Below, piece after piece: positions 25,477 through 34,004 of a stretch of DNA of 64,000 nt. Below the pieces are notes generated by a model that saw nothing but the letters and a program-made list of their open reading frames with translations, searched no databases and was not told the DNA's origin. Numbering within the stretch: the stretch's first letter is position 1; each line of letters starts with the position of its first letter. The position numbers and the translations under genes are program-made. The DNA comes from Aureibaculum flavum (GTDB lineage: Bacteria; Bacteroidota; Bacteroidia; Flavobacteriales; Flavobacteriaceae): assembly GCF_016406085.1 (NCBI RefSeq), contig NZ_JAEHFJ010000015.1:1-64000 (forward strand), given 5' to 3'.

Positions 25477-26094
25477 ATGCAGTTTTCAAAACTAATTTCT
25501 TTTGTTTTTCACCCAATTATAATACCAATAGCAAGTGCTCTGTTGTATTTTATATTAATACCTAGTCATATATCTAAAGATGCCTCCTATCGTATCTTAG
25601 GGCTTATATTTATCGCCACTTATATTTTACCGGTAATTTTACTTTTCTTTTTAAAACAGACAAAATTAATAGATGATTTTTACCTAAAGTCAATTGATGA
25701 ACGAAAGTTTCCAATTACCTTTTTTGCTATTTTAACTTTTCTATTAGGTAAATTGTTATTACACAAAATTGGTGTTGTAGATCTTTTAGCTCATTCCTTC
25801 TTTGCCTGTAGTTTGGCTTTAGGAGTAGTGTATGTGCTGTTTTATTTTAAAACTAAAACGAGCTTACACACATTAGCAATTGCCGGTCTTATTGGCTTTA
25901 TTTCAGTTGTTAGTTATGAATACAAAAACAATTTACTACCAATTTTAATTGGTTTGTTTATATTGGTTGGAATTGTCGGAGTGGCTCGGTTAAAACTAAA
26001 AGCACATACATTAACTGAAGTGATACTTGGATTCTTTATTGGTTTCCTATCACAAATAATAATCTATGCATACTTTGCGATGCATATATATTAA
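25477..26094 (+). CDS. multi-pass membrane protein with a PAP2-like C-terminal motif
   Basis: A 205-aa integral membrane protein with about six hydrophobic helices. Near the C terminus, VARLKLKAHTLTEVILGFFIGF resembles the third motif of PAP2 phosphatases (Arg-x5-His-x3-Asp/Glu), with Glu in the acidic position. The first two PAP2 motifs (KxxxxxxRP and PSGH) are not obvious; SIDERKFPITF in the second helix boundary might be a remnant. I treat it as a PAP2-like protein of uncertain activity. It follows rpoN by 9 bases and converges with the barrel-protein gene 11 bases on. Confidence 0.6.
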   Translation: MQFSKLISFVFHPIIIPIASALLYFILIPSHISKDASYRILGLIFIATYILPVILLFFLKQTKLIDDFYLKSIDERKFPITFFAILTFLLGKLLLHKIGVVDLLAHSFFACSLALGVVYVLFYFKTKTSLHTLAIAGLIGFISVVSYEYKNNLLPILIGLFILVGIVGVARLKLKAHTLTEVILGFFIGFLSQIIIYAYFAMHIY

Positions 26095-26105
26095 GTAATT
26101 CTTTT

Positions 26106-26795
26106 CTAAAGTATATAAAAAATTAACCCAACTCTAAAATCTCTAATTGTAATAGGTATTTCTTCTTGCAGTGCTGCATCTGAAAATATATCTGACAATC
26201 CGTAATATACATTTAGGTTCCATGTTCCATAGCCCATTGAAAGTGACAAACCATATTGAAGTTTATTAATTTCATCAATTCCGTTTATCTTAACTATTTT
26301 ATTATCATCATCCTTATATTTTGCATTCGTTGCAACTGCATAACTTATTTTCCCTCCAAAATAAATTCGATAGAACTTATAACTATCAATTGTAGAAGTA
26401 CGCCAACGAAGCTCCAGTGGCATTTCTATTGCATGTATAGAAAACTTGTTACTATTAAAATTAGTTGCCACATCAAAGACGGAAACATTATTGGGTCTGG
26501 TAATTTTTAAATTCTGGTAATAAGTATGCCGACCATAACCCAAGCCAATACCTAAAGCTACATTACTTTTGTCATTTAGAGGTATATCTTTAATAAAACC
26601 TAAAGTTAAACTATTAGAAAACCCATTACTAGAAATACTATCTGGTAACTTATGCATAAGCATATAAGAAAGACCTATATAGATTTGATCTTCTAAATAA
26701 TGTGTATCTTTTATTGTATCATTATTTTTCACGACATTACTTTGTGCTCCAAGTAAACCACTGATCATAAATAAAAATAAAAAACATTTTTTCAT
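26106..26795 (-). CDS. outer-membrane beta-barrel protein (PorT-like porin family)
   Basis: A 229-aa protein with a signal peptide (MKKCFLFLFMISGLLGAQ) and eight or so alternating amphipathic strands, for example FSNSLTLGFIKDI, NVALGIGLGYGRHTYY, IHAIEMPLELRWRTS, YRIYFGGKISYAVA, LQYGLSLSMGYGTWNLNVYYGLS and DFRVGLIFYIL, ending in an aromatic/hydrophobic strand as outer-membrane barrels do. It resembles proteins annotated porin/PorT family, but the T9SS PorT proper is usually found in another context, so a T9SS role is not claimed. The ATG at 26795 is used; an upstream in-frame TTG would spoil the signal peptide. Confidence 0.65.
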   Translation of the reverse strand: MKKCFLFLFMISGLLGAQSNVVKNNDTIKDTHYLEDQIYIGLSYMLMHKLPDSISSNGFSNSLTLGFIKDIPLNDKSNVALGIGLGYGRHTYYQNLKITRPNNVSVFDVATNFNSNKFSIHAIEMPLELRWRTSTIDSYKFYRIYFGGKISYAVATNAKYKDDDNKIVKINGIDEINKLQYGLSLSMGYGTWNLNVYYGLSDIFSDAALQEEIPITIRDFRVGLIFYIL

Positions 26796-26865
26796 TGAAC
26801 AAAAATAAATCAATTAGTTTATAAAGTAATAAAGCCGTTATATTACTATTTAATACTTAATAAAC

Positions 26866-26906
26866 AAATATAAAAAACAAAAGGCAACCTTTTCAGATTG
26901 CCTTTT
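26866..26906 (-). terminator. intrinsic terminator after the exbB-exbD operon
   Basis: On the minus strand AAAAGGCAA (26906-26898) pairs with TTGCCTTTT (26887-26879) around a 10-base loop and is followed by T-rich sequence. It ends the transcript of the four-gene proton-channel cassette. Confidence 0.85.
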
Positions 26907-26929
26907 CAAATTATTTAAAAAATAATTAT

Positions 26930-27397
26930 TTATTTAATATTATCTACTGCACTACCTTTTGTGGTAGAATAATTTATTTTAAGTGCATTAACATCTCTCA
27001 GTTGTAATTTAATGTCAGTAATAGTACCTACACTAGACTTACTGTCAGCCTTAATAGAAGTTGTTAAAAGTGGTATTTCTTGTTCAGAGTGTTGAGCTCT
27101 TTCTGCATAAATAAAACTTTTAATATCACCTACATTTGATATACGATCATTTAACTGAATTTTATCACCAGGCGTATTGTCTTTCGACTTACCAACATAT
27201 ATATAGCTTACCAAACTCTTTTTTTCTAGTTTTTTTACTTGATCAGCTGAAGGTAATTTAGGATTCTGAATCTTCAATTCTGTTTCACGCATTACAGTAG
27301 TTACCATAAAAAAGAATAACAACATAAAAACAATATCGGGTAAGGCCGCTGTATTTACAGCTGGCATTCCTTTTTTCTTCTTTCCAAACTTAGCCAT
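26930..27397 (-). CDS. ExbD/TolR family proton-channel protein (first, distal)
   Basis: A 155-aa single-pass inner-membrane protein. After a basic N terminus (MAKFGKKKKGMPAVN) the helix LPDIVFMLLFFFMVTTVM carries the conserved Asp21 that serves in proton use by ExbD/TolR/MotB-type proteins. The remaining residues form the periplasmic domain. It is the last gene of the ExbB-membrane-ExbD-ExbD cassette, 7 bases after the other ExbD. Together they should energise TonB-dependent transport or a related outer-membrane process; no TonB gene is present here. Confidence 0.9.
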   Translation of the reverse strand: MAKFGKKKKGMPAVNTAALPDIVFMLLFFFMVTTVMRETELKIQNPKLPSADQVKKLEKKSLVSYIYVGKSKDNTPGDKIQLNDRISNVGDIKSFIYAERAQHSEQEIPLLTTSIKADSKSSVGTITDIKLQLRDVNALKINYSTTKGSAVDNIK

Positions 27398-27404
27398 ATC
27401 TTAT

Positions 27405-27995
27405 TTATTTTGTTGGTTCTGCCTCAGAAATAATTTGAGGATATATATTCTTACTTATTTCTTCTTGCTGTATTCCAGTTAAATCTTCAAAAGAACGTCC
27501 AAACTTCTTTTTAGCATACTTGTTTCTTAAATCAGTATATGCTCCAACAAGTTCATTTTGAACTGCTACATACATTGCATATGATGTACCTCTATCACTT
27601 TGTAGTGAAATTACAGCTTTCTTTGGATGATCTGATGATGATGGATCTTTATCACCTTCACACCAAGTACAAGCTGTTAAACCTGCACCTTGCAATTCAG
27701 CAGTAGTACCACCTCCATTATCAATAAACTTCATTGCAGCCTCTCTCAGATCTTTTACTTGCATATAAGTATCACTTTCAACTAAAATCTCATCATTTCG
27801 GTTAACGTTAACTTCAAATACATTCTTTTCTTTTAGTATCGGTGGTACTACATTAGGATCTTGCTTTTCTGGTAATTTACGCGATATACCAATATCGGTA
27901 TCCATCGTGGTTGTTACCAAAAAGAATATTAATAACAAGAATGCAATATCTGCCATAGATCCTGCATTAATTTCAGGTGTGTCTCTTCTTGCCAT
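27405..27995 (-). CDS. ExbD/TolR family proton-channel protein (second, proximal) with a periplasmic CxxC
   Basis: A 196-aa ExbD with the helix MADIAFLLLIFFLVTTTM and its conserved Asp16. Compared with the other ExbD in the operon its periplasmic part is longer and holds CTWC (Cys109 and Cys112) within a Gly/Ser/Asp-rich insertion, then RGTSYAMYVAVQNELVGAY. From memory, Flavobacteriaceae commonly have two ExbD proteins in this cassette, and disruption of exbD2 in Flavobacterium psychrophilum affects iron uptake and virulence. The cysteines may form a disulfide; that is inference. Confidence 0.9.
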   Translation of the reverse strand: MARRDTPEINAGSMADIAFLLLIFFLVTTTMDTDIGISRKLPEKQDPNVVPPILKEKNVFEVNVNRNDEILVESDTYMQVKDLREAAMKFIDNGGGTTAELQGAGLTACTWCEGDKDPSSSDHPKKAVISLQSDRGTSYAMYVAVQNELVGAYTDLRNKYAKKKFGRSFEDLTGIQQEEISKNIYPQIISEAEPTK

Positions 27996-28002
27996 AATAT
28001 AT

Positions 28003-28488
28003 TTATTTACCTAATGATTTAACAAATCCCCATCCAATTGTAAGCAAACCAATTAACCCTAAAATACCAGTAAAGTTAATTAAACCTGTAACTTTTTTTG
28101 TAAGGGCATGAGCTGCATCTCCTGTTAAAATTTTATCTGACATATCTTTAATTTCAACTGCCTTACCTTGAGCGTTTGTAGCTAAGTCGTCTCCAGCTGT
28201 AAAATAAGCTATTAGAAACAGACCAACAAAAATACCAAAGGTAATAAGAGTCTTTTTTAAAGATTCCGGATGTTTAACCAAATTTACTACTGAAAACACA
28301 AGAGTTATAATTGCGGCAGCATAAAGTAAAAGTGTTGAAAAAGTTATCATCGGATCTACTATACTACCCTGTAGGGCTGCATCAGTTTCAATTGCTTCAT
28401 CTCCTGCCATAATAATTCTGACTAAGAAAAATACACCAATTAACCCTAAAACAGCAGCAATGATAGTTACTATTTTTGATTTATCCAT
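28003..28488 (-). CDS. four-helix membrane protein inside the ExbB-ExbD cassette
   Basis: A 161-aa protein with hydrophobic segments near residues 7-27, 48-70, 82-98 and 137-157. A short loop between the third and fourth helices (AGDDLATNAQGKAVEIKDMSD) appears extracytoplasmic. No known domain is recognised. Its position, 6 bases after exbB and 7 bases before exbD, is the strongest clue: it is likely a conserved accessory part of the flavobacterial ExbB-ExbD complex. Function unproven. Confidence 0.75.
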   Translation of the reverse strand: MDKSKIVTIIAAVLGLIGVFFLVRIIMAGDEAIETDAALQGSIVDPMITFSTLLLYAAAIITLVFSVVNLVKHPESLKKTLITFGIFVGLFLIAYFTAGDDLATNAQGKAVEIKDMSDKILTGDAAHALTKKVTGLINFTGILGLIGLLTIGWGFVKSLGK

Positions 28489-28494
28489 GATTAA

Positions 28495-29244
28495 TTATTT
28501 TTTATGTCTTATTAATAAATCTATTAAAGAAATTGAAGCATCTTCCATACTATTTACTATACTATCTACTTTAGAAATAATATAATTATAAAAAATCTGT
28601 AAGATAATGGCTACAATAAGACCAAATACAGTTGTTAAAAGTGCTACTTTAATACCAGTTGCAACAACACCTGGAGAAATATCATTAGCAGCCGCAATCG
28701 CGTCAAATGCACCAATCATACCAATTACAGTACCCATAAAACCTAGCATCGGAGCTAAGGCAATAAATAAAGATAACCAAGAAATATTTTTCTCTAATAA
28801 TCCCATTTGAACTCCACCATAACTTACAACTGCCTTTTCAGCTTGGTCAACACCTTCATCCATTCTATCTAAACCTTGATAAAATATTGAGGCAACAGGC
28901 CCTTTTGTATTTCTACAAACTTCTTTTGCAGCTTCAACACCACCAGAAGATAATGCTTCATCTATATTGCTTACCAATTTTTTTGTATTAGTACTAGCAA
29001 GATTTAAATATATAATTCTTTCAATTGCAATTGCTAATCCTAAAATTAAGGTAATTAGTACAATTCCCATAAAGAAAGGTCCACCTTCAATAAAGCGTTG
29101 CTTTAAAATTTGGTGAAATGTTTTACTCTCTGCAGCAGCTTCATCTGCTTGCTCAGTTTGAACAGTTGTTAATGCATGACTGCTTTGTACTGTACCTAGA
29201 AATAATAATCCTGTGATTGCAAGGATAGTAAGTAGTTTTTTCAT
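28495..29244 (-). CDS. exbB: MotA/TolQ/ExbB family proton-channel protein
   Basis: A 249-aa protein. The ATG at 29244 starts a signal-like peptide (MKKLLTILAITGLLFLGTVQ) followed by FHQILKQRFIEGGPFFMGIVLITLILGLAIAIER, the first mature helix; the paired helices SWLSLFIALAPMLGFMGTVIGMIGAF and GIKVALLTTVFGLIVAII are the ExbB/TolQ core that builds the pentameric channel. An N-terminal cleavable signal is usual in Bacteroidota ExbB. The upstream in-frame GTG-like extension to 29313 is rejected because it precedes a weak promoter region. First gene of the four-gene cassette. Confidence 0.9.
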   Translation of the reverse strand: MKKLLTILAITGLLFLGTVQSSHALTTVQTEQADEAAAESKTFHQILKQRFIEGGPFFMGIVLITLILGLAIAIERIIYLNLASTNTKKLVSNIDEALSSGGVEAAKEVCRNTKGPVASIFYQGLDRMDEGVDQAEKAVVSYGGVQMGLLEKNISWLSLFIALAPMLGFMGTVIGMIGAFDAIAAANDISPGVVATGIKVALLTTVFGLIVAIILQIFYNYIISKVDSIVNSMEDASISLIDLLIRHKK

Positions 29245-29319
29245 TGTTTGATTCTTAATTATTAATTTAGTTAACGGGTTAAAGATATAAATTTTTTTTA
29301 TTATCCACAACATTTTTTG

Positions 29320-29406
29320 CGGAGAGAAAGGGATTCGAACCCTTGTTACAATTTCTCATAAATACGCTTTCCAAGCGTACGCCTTAAACCACTCGGCCAC
29401 CTCTCC
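29320..29406 (-). tRNA. tRNA-Ser (anticodon GGA)
   Basis: An 87-nt class II tRNA on the minus strand. The acceptor arm GGAGAGG pairs with TCTCTCC (one G-U pair), the D arm is GGCCGAGTGGTTTAAGGC-like, the anticodon loop reads CTTGGAAAG with GGA, a long variable arm follows, and the T arm has GGTTCGAATCC. No CCA is encoded, as usual in this phylum. A promoter -7 box ends two bases before the mature 5' end. Confidence 0.95.
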
Positions 29407-29408
29407 AT

Positions 29409-29441
29409 CAAAGGTAATTATTTTTTTTTGTGGATGTCAAA
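29409..29441 (-). promoter_or_regulatory. promoter abutting tRNA-Ser
   Basis: On the minus strand TTTG (29441-29438), a 21-base spacer and TACCTTTG (29416-29409), both exact consensus matches. The -7 box ends two bases before the first tRNA nucleotide (29406), so transcription probably starts at or very near the mature 5' end. Confidence 0.65.
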
Positions 29442-29484
29442 TAAAACATTTTTTTTTTAAGTGAAAAAATTATTTAGCTATAAT

Positions 29485-30516
29485 TTAACTCATTTCTCCC
29501 CTTAAAGAGGTCTCAAATACACTTCTAAAGCTTTCTGTTGCTATATTTTCACCCAAAAGATACATTAATTTGGCAATTGCTGATTCGGTTGTGATGTCCT
29601 TTCCGTTAATTAAATTTAATTGCTTTAATTTAACACTTGTATCATATTGACCTAAAATCACGCTACCTCCTACACATTGTGTGACATCTATAATATGAAT
29701 TCCTTTATCAATTGCATTTTTTAACAGGTCTAAAAACCACACATTTGTTGGTGCATTACCGGACCCATAAGTTTCTAATACAACCCCTTTTAAACTTTGA
29801 ATCTCTAAAATAGCCCTTACAACTTCTTTGGTAATACCAGGAAACAATTTTAAAATAACAATATCATCGACGAGCTTTTTTCTAAATAAGGTCTTTTTAT
29901 TCTTATCTGACTTTAGTAATAGATGATTTTCAAACTTCAAATGCACGCCACTTTCACCGATTGGCGGATAATTAGCGGATGCGAAAGCTTCAAATTGCTC
30001 TGCATTTATTTTAGTTGTTCTGTTTGCTCTATATAATTTATATTCAAAATACAACCCTACTTCTGTAACTAAAGGTTCATTATCGTTATTTTTAGCTGAG
30101 GCAATTTGAATCGCTGTGATTAAATTTTCTTTAGCATCAGTACGTAAATCACCAATGGGCAACTGCGAACCTGTAAAAATTACAGGTTTTGAAAGGTTTT
30201 CTATCATAAAACTTATGGCAGATGATGTATACGACATTGTATCTGAACCAGTCAGTACTACAAAACCATCTTTTTTATGATAATACTCTTCAATTATTTC
30301 AAGAATGTCAGCCCAATAATGCGTATTCATATTTGAAGAATCCATTGGCTCTTCAAAAGAAACACTTTCGACATTGCAATTCAATTGCTTTAACTCAGGA
30401 ATTTTTTCAAAGAGATGATTAAAATCAAATGCCTTTAAAGCATTTGACTCATAATCTTTGACCATTCCTATGGTACCTCCAGTATATATTAATAATATCT
30501 CCGGCTTATTTGTCAT
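29485..30516 (-). CDS. ansA: type I L-asparaginase
   Basis: A 343-aa cytoplasmic-type asparaginase (AnsA family) that hydrolyses asparagine to aspartate and ammonia. The first catalytic motif TGGTIGM is intact (Thr15). The second, normally HGTDTM, reads TGSDTM at 89-94: the usual nucleophile-position Thr91 is Ser while Asp92 is kept. FTGSQLPIGDLRTDAKENL provides the conserved region with Lys, and GNAPTN plus CVGGSV are further AnsA marks. No signal peptide. It lies just upstream of tRNA-Ser on the same strand; the Lrp gene is separated from it by the zinc-peptidase gene on the opposite strand. Confidence 0.93.
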   Translation of the reverse strand: MTNKPEILLIYTGGTIGMVKDYESNALKAFDFNHLFEKIPELKQLNCNVESVSFEEPMDSSNMNTHYWADILEIIEEYYHKKDGFVVLTGSDTMSYTSSAISFMIENLSKPVIFTGSQLPIGDLRTDAKENLITAIQIASAKNNDNEPLVTEVGLYFEYKLYRANRTTKINAEQFEAFASANYPPIGESGVHLKFENHLLLKSDKNKKTLFRKKLVDDIVILKLFPGITKEVVRAILEIQSLKGVVLETYGSGNAPTNVWFLDLLKNAIDKGIHIIDVTQCVGGSVILGQYDTSVKLKQLNLINGKDITTESAIAKLMYLLGENIATESFRSVFETSLRGEMS

Positions 30517-30724
30517 ATTGTCATCTTCAATATTAATTTTATACTTATTTCTTCTTAAAATTAACTTATTTTAGATAAATTAAGAAATTGGAATACTTTA
30601 TGATATACATATTACTAATATTGTATATTTTTATGCAATATTAATCCCAGTAACAGGGATCAAGTAAAATAGGTATTATGACTTTAAACAAAAATAAGTC
30701 TTTAAATTAAACGAATAAACAATT

Positions 30725-31429
30725 ATGATAGGATTTTATATATTAATAGGTGCAATTTCTCTAGTGAGTTGGTTGATAAGCAACAAGCTTAAAAGTAAAT
30801 TTAAATATTACTCAAAAGTACAACTCAGAAATGGTATGAGTGGTGCAGAAATAGCAACAAAAATGTTAGCAGATCATGGAATTAGAGATGTTGAAGTCAT
30901 TTCAACACCCGGTATGCTTACTGACCACTACAACCCTGCAAAGAAAACTGTAAATTTAAGTGAAGGTGTGTATAACCAGCGTAACGCTGCTGCTGCTGCT
31001 GTTGCAGCACACGAGGTAGGACATGCAGTACAACACGCTCAAGCTTACCAATGGTTAACGATGAGATCTAAATTAGTACCAGCTGTTAATATTACCTCAA
31101 AATTTTCACAATATATGGTTATTGGTGGTATCATATTAGGTGCCGCAACAAGTGGTGCCGCAGGCGGTATTGGATTTTATATCGCTGTTGCAGGCTTAGC
31201 GTTTATGGCCTTAGGAACTATTTTTAGTTTTATTACGCTTCCCGTTGAATATGACGCTAGTAACCGTGCTTTGGCATGGCTTAAGAATAAAAACATGTTA
31301 AGTCAAGAAGAATACAAAGGATCTGAAGATGCGTTAAAGTGGGCCGCTAGAACATATTTAGTTGCAGCATTAGGCTCTTTGGCAATGCTTTTATATTGGG
31401 GACTACAAATTTTAGGAAATAGGGACTAA
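30725..31429 (+). CDS. zinc metallopeptidase, YugP family
   Basis: A 234-aa membrane protein. An N-terminal helix (MIGFYILIGAISLVSWLIS) is followed by a cytoplasmic or membrane-edge domain with HEVGHAVQH, an HExxH-type zinc site, preceded by VNLSEGVYNQRNAAAAAVAA. Two or three helices follow (MVIGGIILGAATSGAAGGIGF, FYIAVAGLAFMALGTIF) and one more near the C terminus. YugP proteins are widespread and poorly characterised peptidases. The gene is followed by a strong bidirectional terminator shared with the convergent Lrp gene. Confidence 0.9.
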   Translation: MIGFYILIGAISLVSWLISNKLKSKFKYYSKVQLRNGMSGAEIATKMLADHGIRDVEVISTPGMLTDHYNPAKKTVNLSEGVYNQRNAAAAAVAAHEVGHAVQHAQAYQWLTMRSKLVPAVNITSKFSQYMVIGGIILGAATSGAAGGIGFYIAVAGLAFMALGTIFSFITLPVEYDASNRALAWLKNKNMLSQEEYKGSEDALKWAARTYLVAALGSLAMLLYWGLQILGNRD

Positions 31430-31444
31430 CTAGGTATTATAAAT

Positions 31445-31489
31445 AAAAAAAAGGTAATTTTTCATCAAATGAAAAATTACCTTTTTTTA
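31445..31489. terminator. bidirectional intrinsic terminator between the YugP-type peptidase and lrp-like genes
   Basis: A perfect 15-bp stem (31451-31465 with 31469-31483) with a 3-base CAA loop, flanked by A-runs on the left and T-runs on the right, so it can terminate transcription from both convergent genes. Confidence 0.9.
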
Positions 31490-31512
31490 TTGATGTTTGA
31501 CAAATACGAAAG

Positions 31513-31977
31513 CTATATTTTTAACTGCCTTTCAATTTGCTGATCAAGTGAAATAAAAGTTTCAGTTCTAGAAACTCCTTTTATTCCCTGTATTTGTTTG
31601 TTCAACACCTCCATTAAATGCTCATTGTCTTTACATAAAACTTTTGCAAAAATAGCATAATTACCAGTTGTATAATGACTTTCAACAACCTCATCAATCT
31701 CCTTTAATCTCTTGAGGGCTTCTTTATATGTACTGGCAGCATCTAAGAAAATACCAACAAATGCGAGGGTTTTATAACCAAGGACTTTCGGATTAATAAC
31801 AAATTTTGACCCAACAATTAATCCTGATTTTTCTAACTTCCTCAACCTTTGATGAATTGCAGCTCCGGAAATACCAACTTCTCTGGCTATACTTAATATA
31901 GGAGCTCTAGCATCTTCCATTAAATTTTTAAGAATAATCTTATCTATTCCATCTATATGTAAGTCCTTTTCCTTCAT
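31513..31977 (-). CDS. Lrp/AsnC family transcriptional regulator
   Basis: A 154-aa regulator with an N-terminal winged HTH (IDGIDKIILKNLMEDARAPI, VGISGAAIHQRLRKLEKSGLI) and a C-terminal RAM (ACT-like) ligand-binding domain (LAFVGIFLDA, VVESHYTTGNYAIFAKVLC, GVSRTETFISLDQ). Such proteins respond to amino acids; the target is not shown here. The ATG at 31977 is chosen because a TTG at 31998 would fall in the -7 box. The leader is about 14 bases. Confidence 0.93.
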   Translation of the reverse strand: MKEKDLHIDGIDKIILKNLMEDARAPILSIAREVGISGAAIHQRLRKLEKSGLIVGSKFVINPKVLGYKTLAFVGIFLDAASTYKEALKRLKEIDEVVESHYTTGNYAIFAKVLCKDNEHLMEVLNKQIQGIKGVSRTETFISLDQQIERQLKI

Positions 31978-31995
31978 TTCGCTATAATTTTCAAT

Positions 31996-32003
31996 CAAAA
32001 GTA
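31996..32003 (-). promoter_or_regulatory. -7 promoter box (TACTTTTG) for the Lrp-family gene
   Basis: Exact TAnnTTTG match on the minus strand, 19 bases before the ATG at 31977. No convincing -33 TTTG at standard spacing. Confidence 0.5.
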
Positions 32004-32032
32004 AGTAAAATCATTTGTAGACATAAAAATTA

Positions 32033-32066
32033 AGCAAAAAAAATCCCGATAATTAAATCGGGATTT
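32033..32066 (-). terminator. intrinsic terminator after accC
   Basis: AAATCCCGAT (32066-32057 on the minus strand) pairs with ATCGGGATTT (32050-32041) around a 6-base loop, followed on the minus strand by a T-run. It ends the fabH-accB-accC transcript. Confidence 0.85.
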
Positions 32067-32082
32067 GTATTTGTGAAAAAAT

Positions 32083-33426
32083 CTATTTTTCTATCATCTT
32101 AAAGTCTTCCATAAACTTAGTGGTATAATTACCTGCTAAATAATCTGGATGATCCATTAATTGTCTGTGAAAAGGTATTGTAGTCTTAATACCTTCAATC
32201 ACGAATTCATCTAATGCTCTTTTCATTTTGTTAATTGCCTCTTCCCTCGTTTGAGCAGTAGTAATTAACTTCGCAATCATTGAATCGTAATAAGGTGGTA
32301 TTACATAATCTGCATATACATGCGTATCAAGCCTAACTCCATGTCCTCCTGGCGAATGCAATGTTGTAATTCTACCTGGAGAAGGTCTAAAATCATTAAA
32401 CGGATCTTCAGCGTTGATTCTACATTCTATTGAATGCAATTTCGGCATATAATTTTTACCTGAAATTGGTACACCAGCGGCAACTAAAATTTGCTCTTGA
32501 ATAAGGTCAAAATCTATAACTTGTTCAGTTATTGGATGTTCAACTTGAATTCTGGTGTTCATTTCCATAAAATAGAAATTTCTATGCTTATCTACCAAAA
32601 ATTCTATGGTACCTGCACCCTCGTATTTAATAAATTCGGCGGCATTAACTGCAGCCTCACCCATTTTTTTTCGCAAAGGCTTGGTCATAAAAGGTGAAGG
32701 AGTTTCTTCTGTTAATTTTTGATGACGACGTTGAATTGAACAATCTCTTTCTGACAAATGACAAGCTTTACCATAAGAATCACCAACAATCTGAATTTCT
32801 ATATGGCGTGGTTCTTCAATAAGTTTCTCCATGTACATTCCGTCATTACCAAAAGAAGCTTTAGCTTCTTGTCTCGCATCATCCCATCCTTTTTTCAACT
32901 CTTCTTCTTTCCAAACAGCTCGCATTCCTTTTCCACCACCTCCCGCAGTTGCTTTAAGCATCACAGGATAACCTGTCTCTATTGCTATTTTTTGACATGA
33001 TTCAAAGTCTTCAATAATACCATCACTACCAGGAACACATGGCACACCAGCCTCTTTCATTGTAGCTTTGGCAGATGCTTTATCACCCATTCTGTCTATC
33101 ATTTCAGGTGAAGCTCCGATAAATTTAATATCGTGCTCTGCACACATTTTAGAAAATTTAGAATTTTCAGATAAAAATCCGTAACCTGGGTGTATGGCGT
33201 CAGCATTAGTAATTTCTGCTGCTGCCATTATATTTGACATTTTAAGATAAGACTCGCTACTCGCAGGTGGACCGATACAAACGGCCTCATCTGCAAACCT
33301 TACATGAAGACTTTCAGCATCTGCAGTTGAATATACAGCTACCGTTTTAATGCCCATCTCCTTGCAAGTACGTATAATTCGCAGTGCAATCTCTCCTCTA
33401 TTTGCTATAAGTATTTTTTTAAACAT
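32083..33426 (-). CDS. accC: acetyl-CoA carboxylase, biotin carboxylase subunit
   Basis: A 447-aa biotin carboxylase that loads CO2 on the biotin of AccB using ATP and bicarbonate. Segments in order: [20 protein letters not shown] at the N terminus, [31 protein letters not shown], the ATP-grasp glycine loop [31 protein letters not shown] (catalytic Glu and Arg), and the C-terminal [18 protein letters not shown] at 33426 starts the domain exactly; the upstream TTG-type extension is not needed. Last gene of fabH-accB-accC. Confidence 0.97.
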   Translation of the reverse strand: MFKKILIANRGEIALRIIRTCKEMGIKTVAVYSTADAESLHVRFADEAVCIGPPASSESYLKMSNIMAAAEITNADAIHPGYGFLSENSKFSKMCAEHDIKFIGASPEMIDRMGDKASAKATMKEAGVPCVPGSDGIIEDFESCQKIAIETGYPVMLKATAGGGGKGMRAVWKEEELKKGWDDARQEAKASFGNDGMYMEKLIEEPRHIEIQIVGDSYGKACHLSERDCSIQRRHQKLTEETPSPFMTKPLRKKMGEAAVNAAEFIKYEGAGTIEFLVDKHRNFYFMEMNTRIQVEHPITEQVIDFDLIQEQILVAAGVPISGKNYMPKLHSIECRINAEDPFNDFRPSPGRITTLHSPGGHGVRLDTHVYADYVIPPYYDSMIAKLITTAQTREEAINKMKRALDEFVIEGIKTTIPFHRQLMDHPDYLAGNYTTKFMEDFKMIEK

Positions 33427-33512
33427 AACTTTTCGTTTTAAAAATTCAATTTCCAAGCACCAAATTCCAAATAATTGGGTTCAGGATTTTATTGATTGGA
33501 ATTTTCAATTGG

Positions 33513-33986
33513 TTATGATGGATCAACTAAAAATAATGGTTGATCAAATTCTACTGGAGATGAATCATCTACTAATATTTTAACAATTTTACCTGAAATT
33601 TCAGATTCAATTTCGTTAAAAAGTTTCATGGCTTCTATAATACAAACCGTGTCACCTTCATTAATAGTGCTACCAACTTCAACAAAAATTGGCTTATCTG
33701 GAGAAGGTCTTCTATAAAAAGTACCAATGATAGGAGATTTTATAGTTAAATATTTGTCATCTTCACTTACCGCTGCCGCAGGTTGAACTGGAACAGCTGA
33801 GATGTCTTGTGCAGGTGCTTGAGCTAGTTGCACAGGTGCAGTTGGTGCCTGATGAACGATAGTTGTTTCTGTTTTTTCAGCACCTGTTTTAATGGTTATT
33901 TTAACATCTTCCATTTCAAGTTTAACCTCGTTTGCACCCGATTTAGCAACAAACTTAATTAAGTTTTGTATGTCTTTTAAATCCAT
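33513..33986 (-). CDS. accB: acetyl-CoA carboxylase, biotin carboxyl carrier protein
   Basis: A 157-aa BCCP. A Pro/Ala/Gln-rich linker (about 45-75) joins an N-terminal part to the biotinyl domain. The EAMKLFNEIES motif holds the biotin-accepting Lys near residue 123, and the IIGTFYRRPSP thumb sequence is typical for the acetyl-CoA type. It is 18 bases after fabH and upstream of accC; the carboxyltransferase genes accA and accD are not in the window. Confidence 0.96.
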   Translation of the reverse strand: MDLKDIQNLIKFVAKSGANEVKLEMEDVKITIKTGAEKTETTIVHQAPTAPVQLAQAPAQDISAVPVQPAAAVSEDDKYLTIKSPIIGTFYRRPSPDKPIFVEVGSTINEGDTVCIIEAMKLFNEIESEISGKIVKILVDDSSPVEFDQPLFLVDPS

Positions 33987-34004
33987 TTTATTTAGATTTT
34001 ATAG

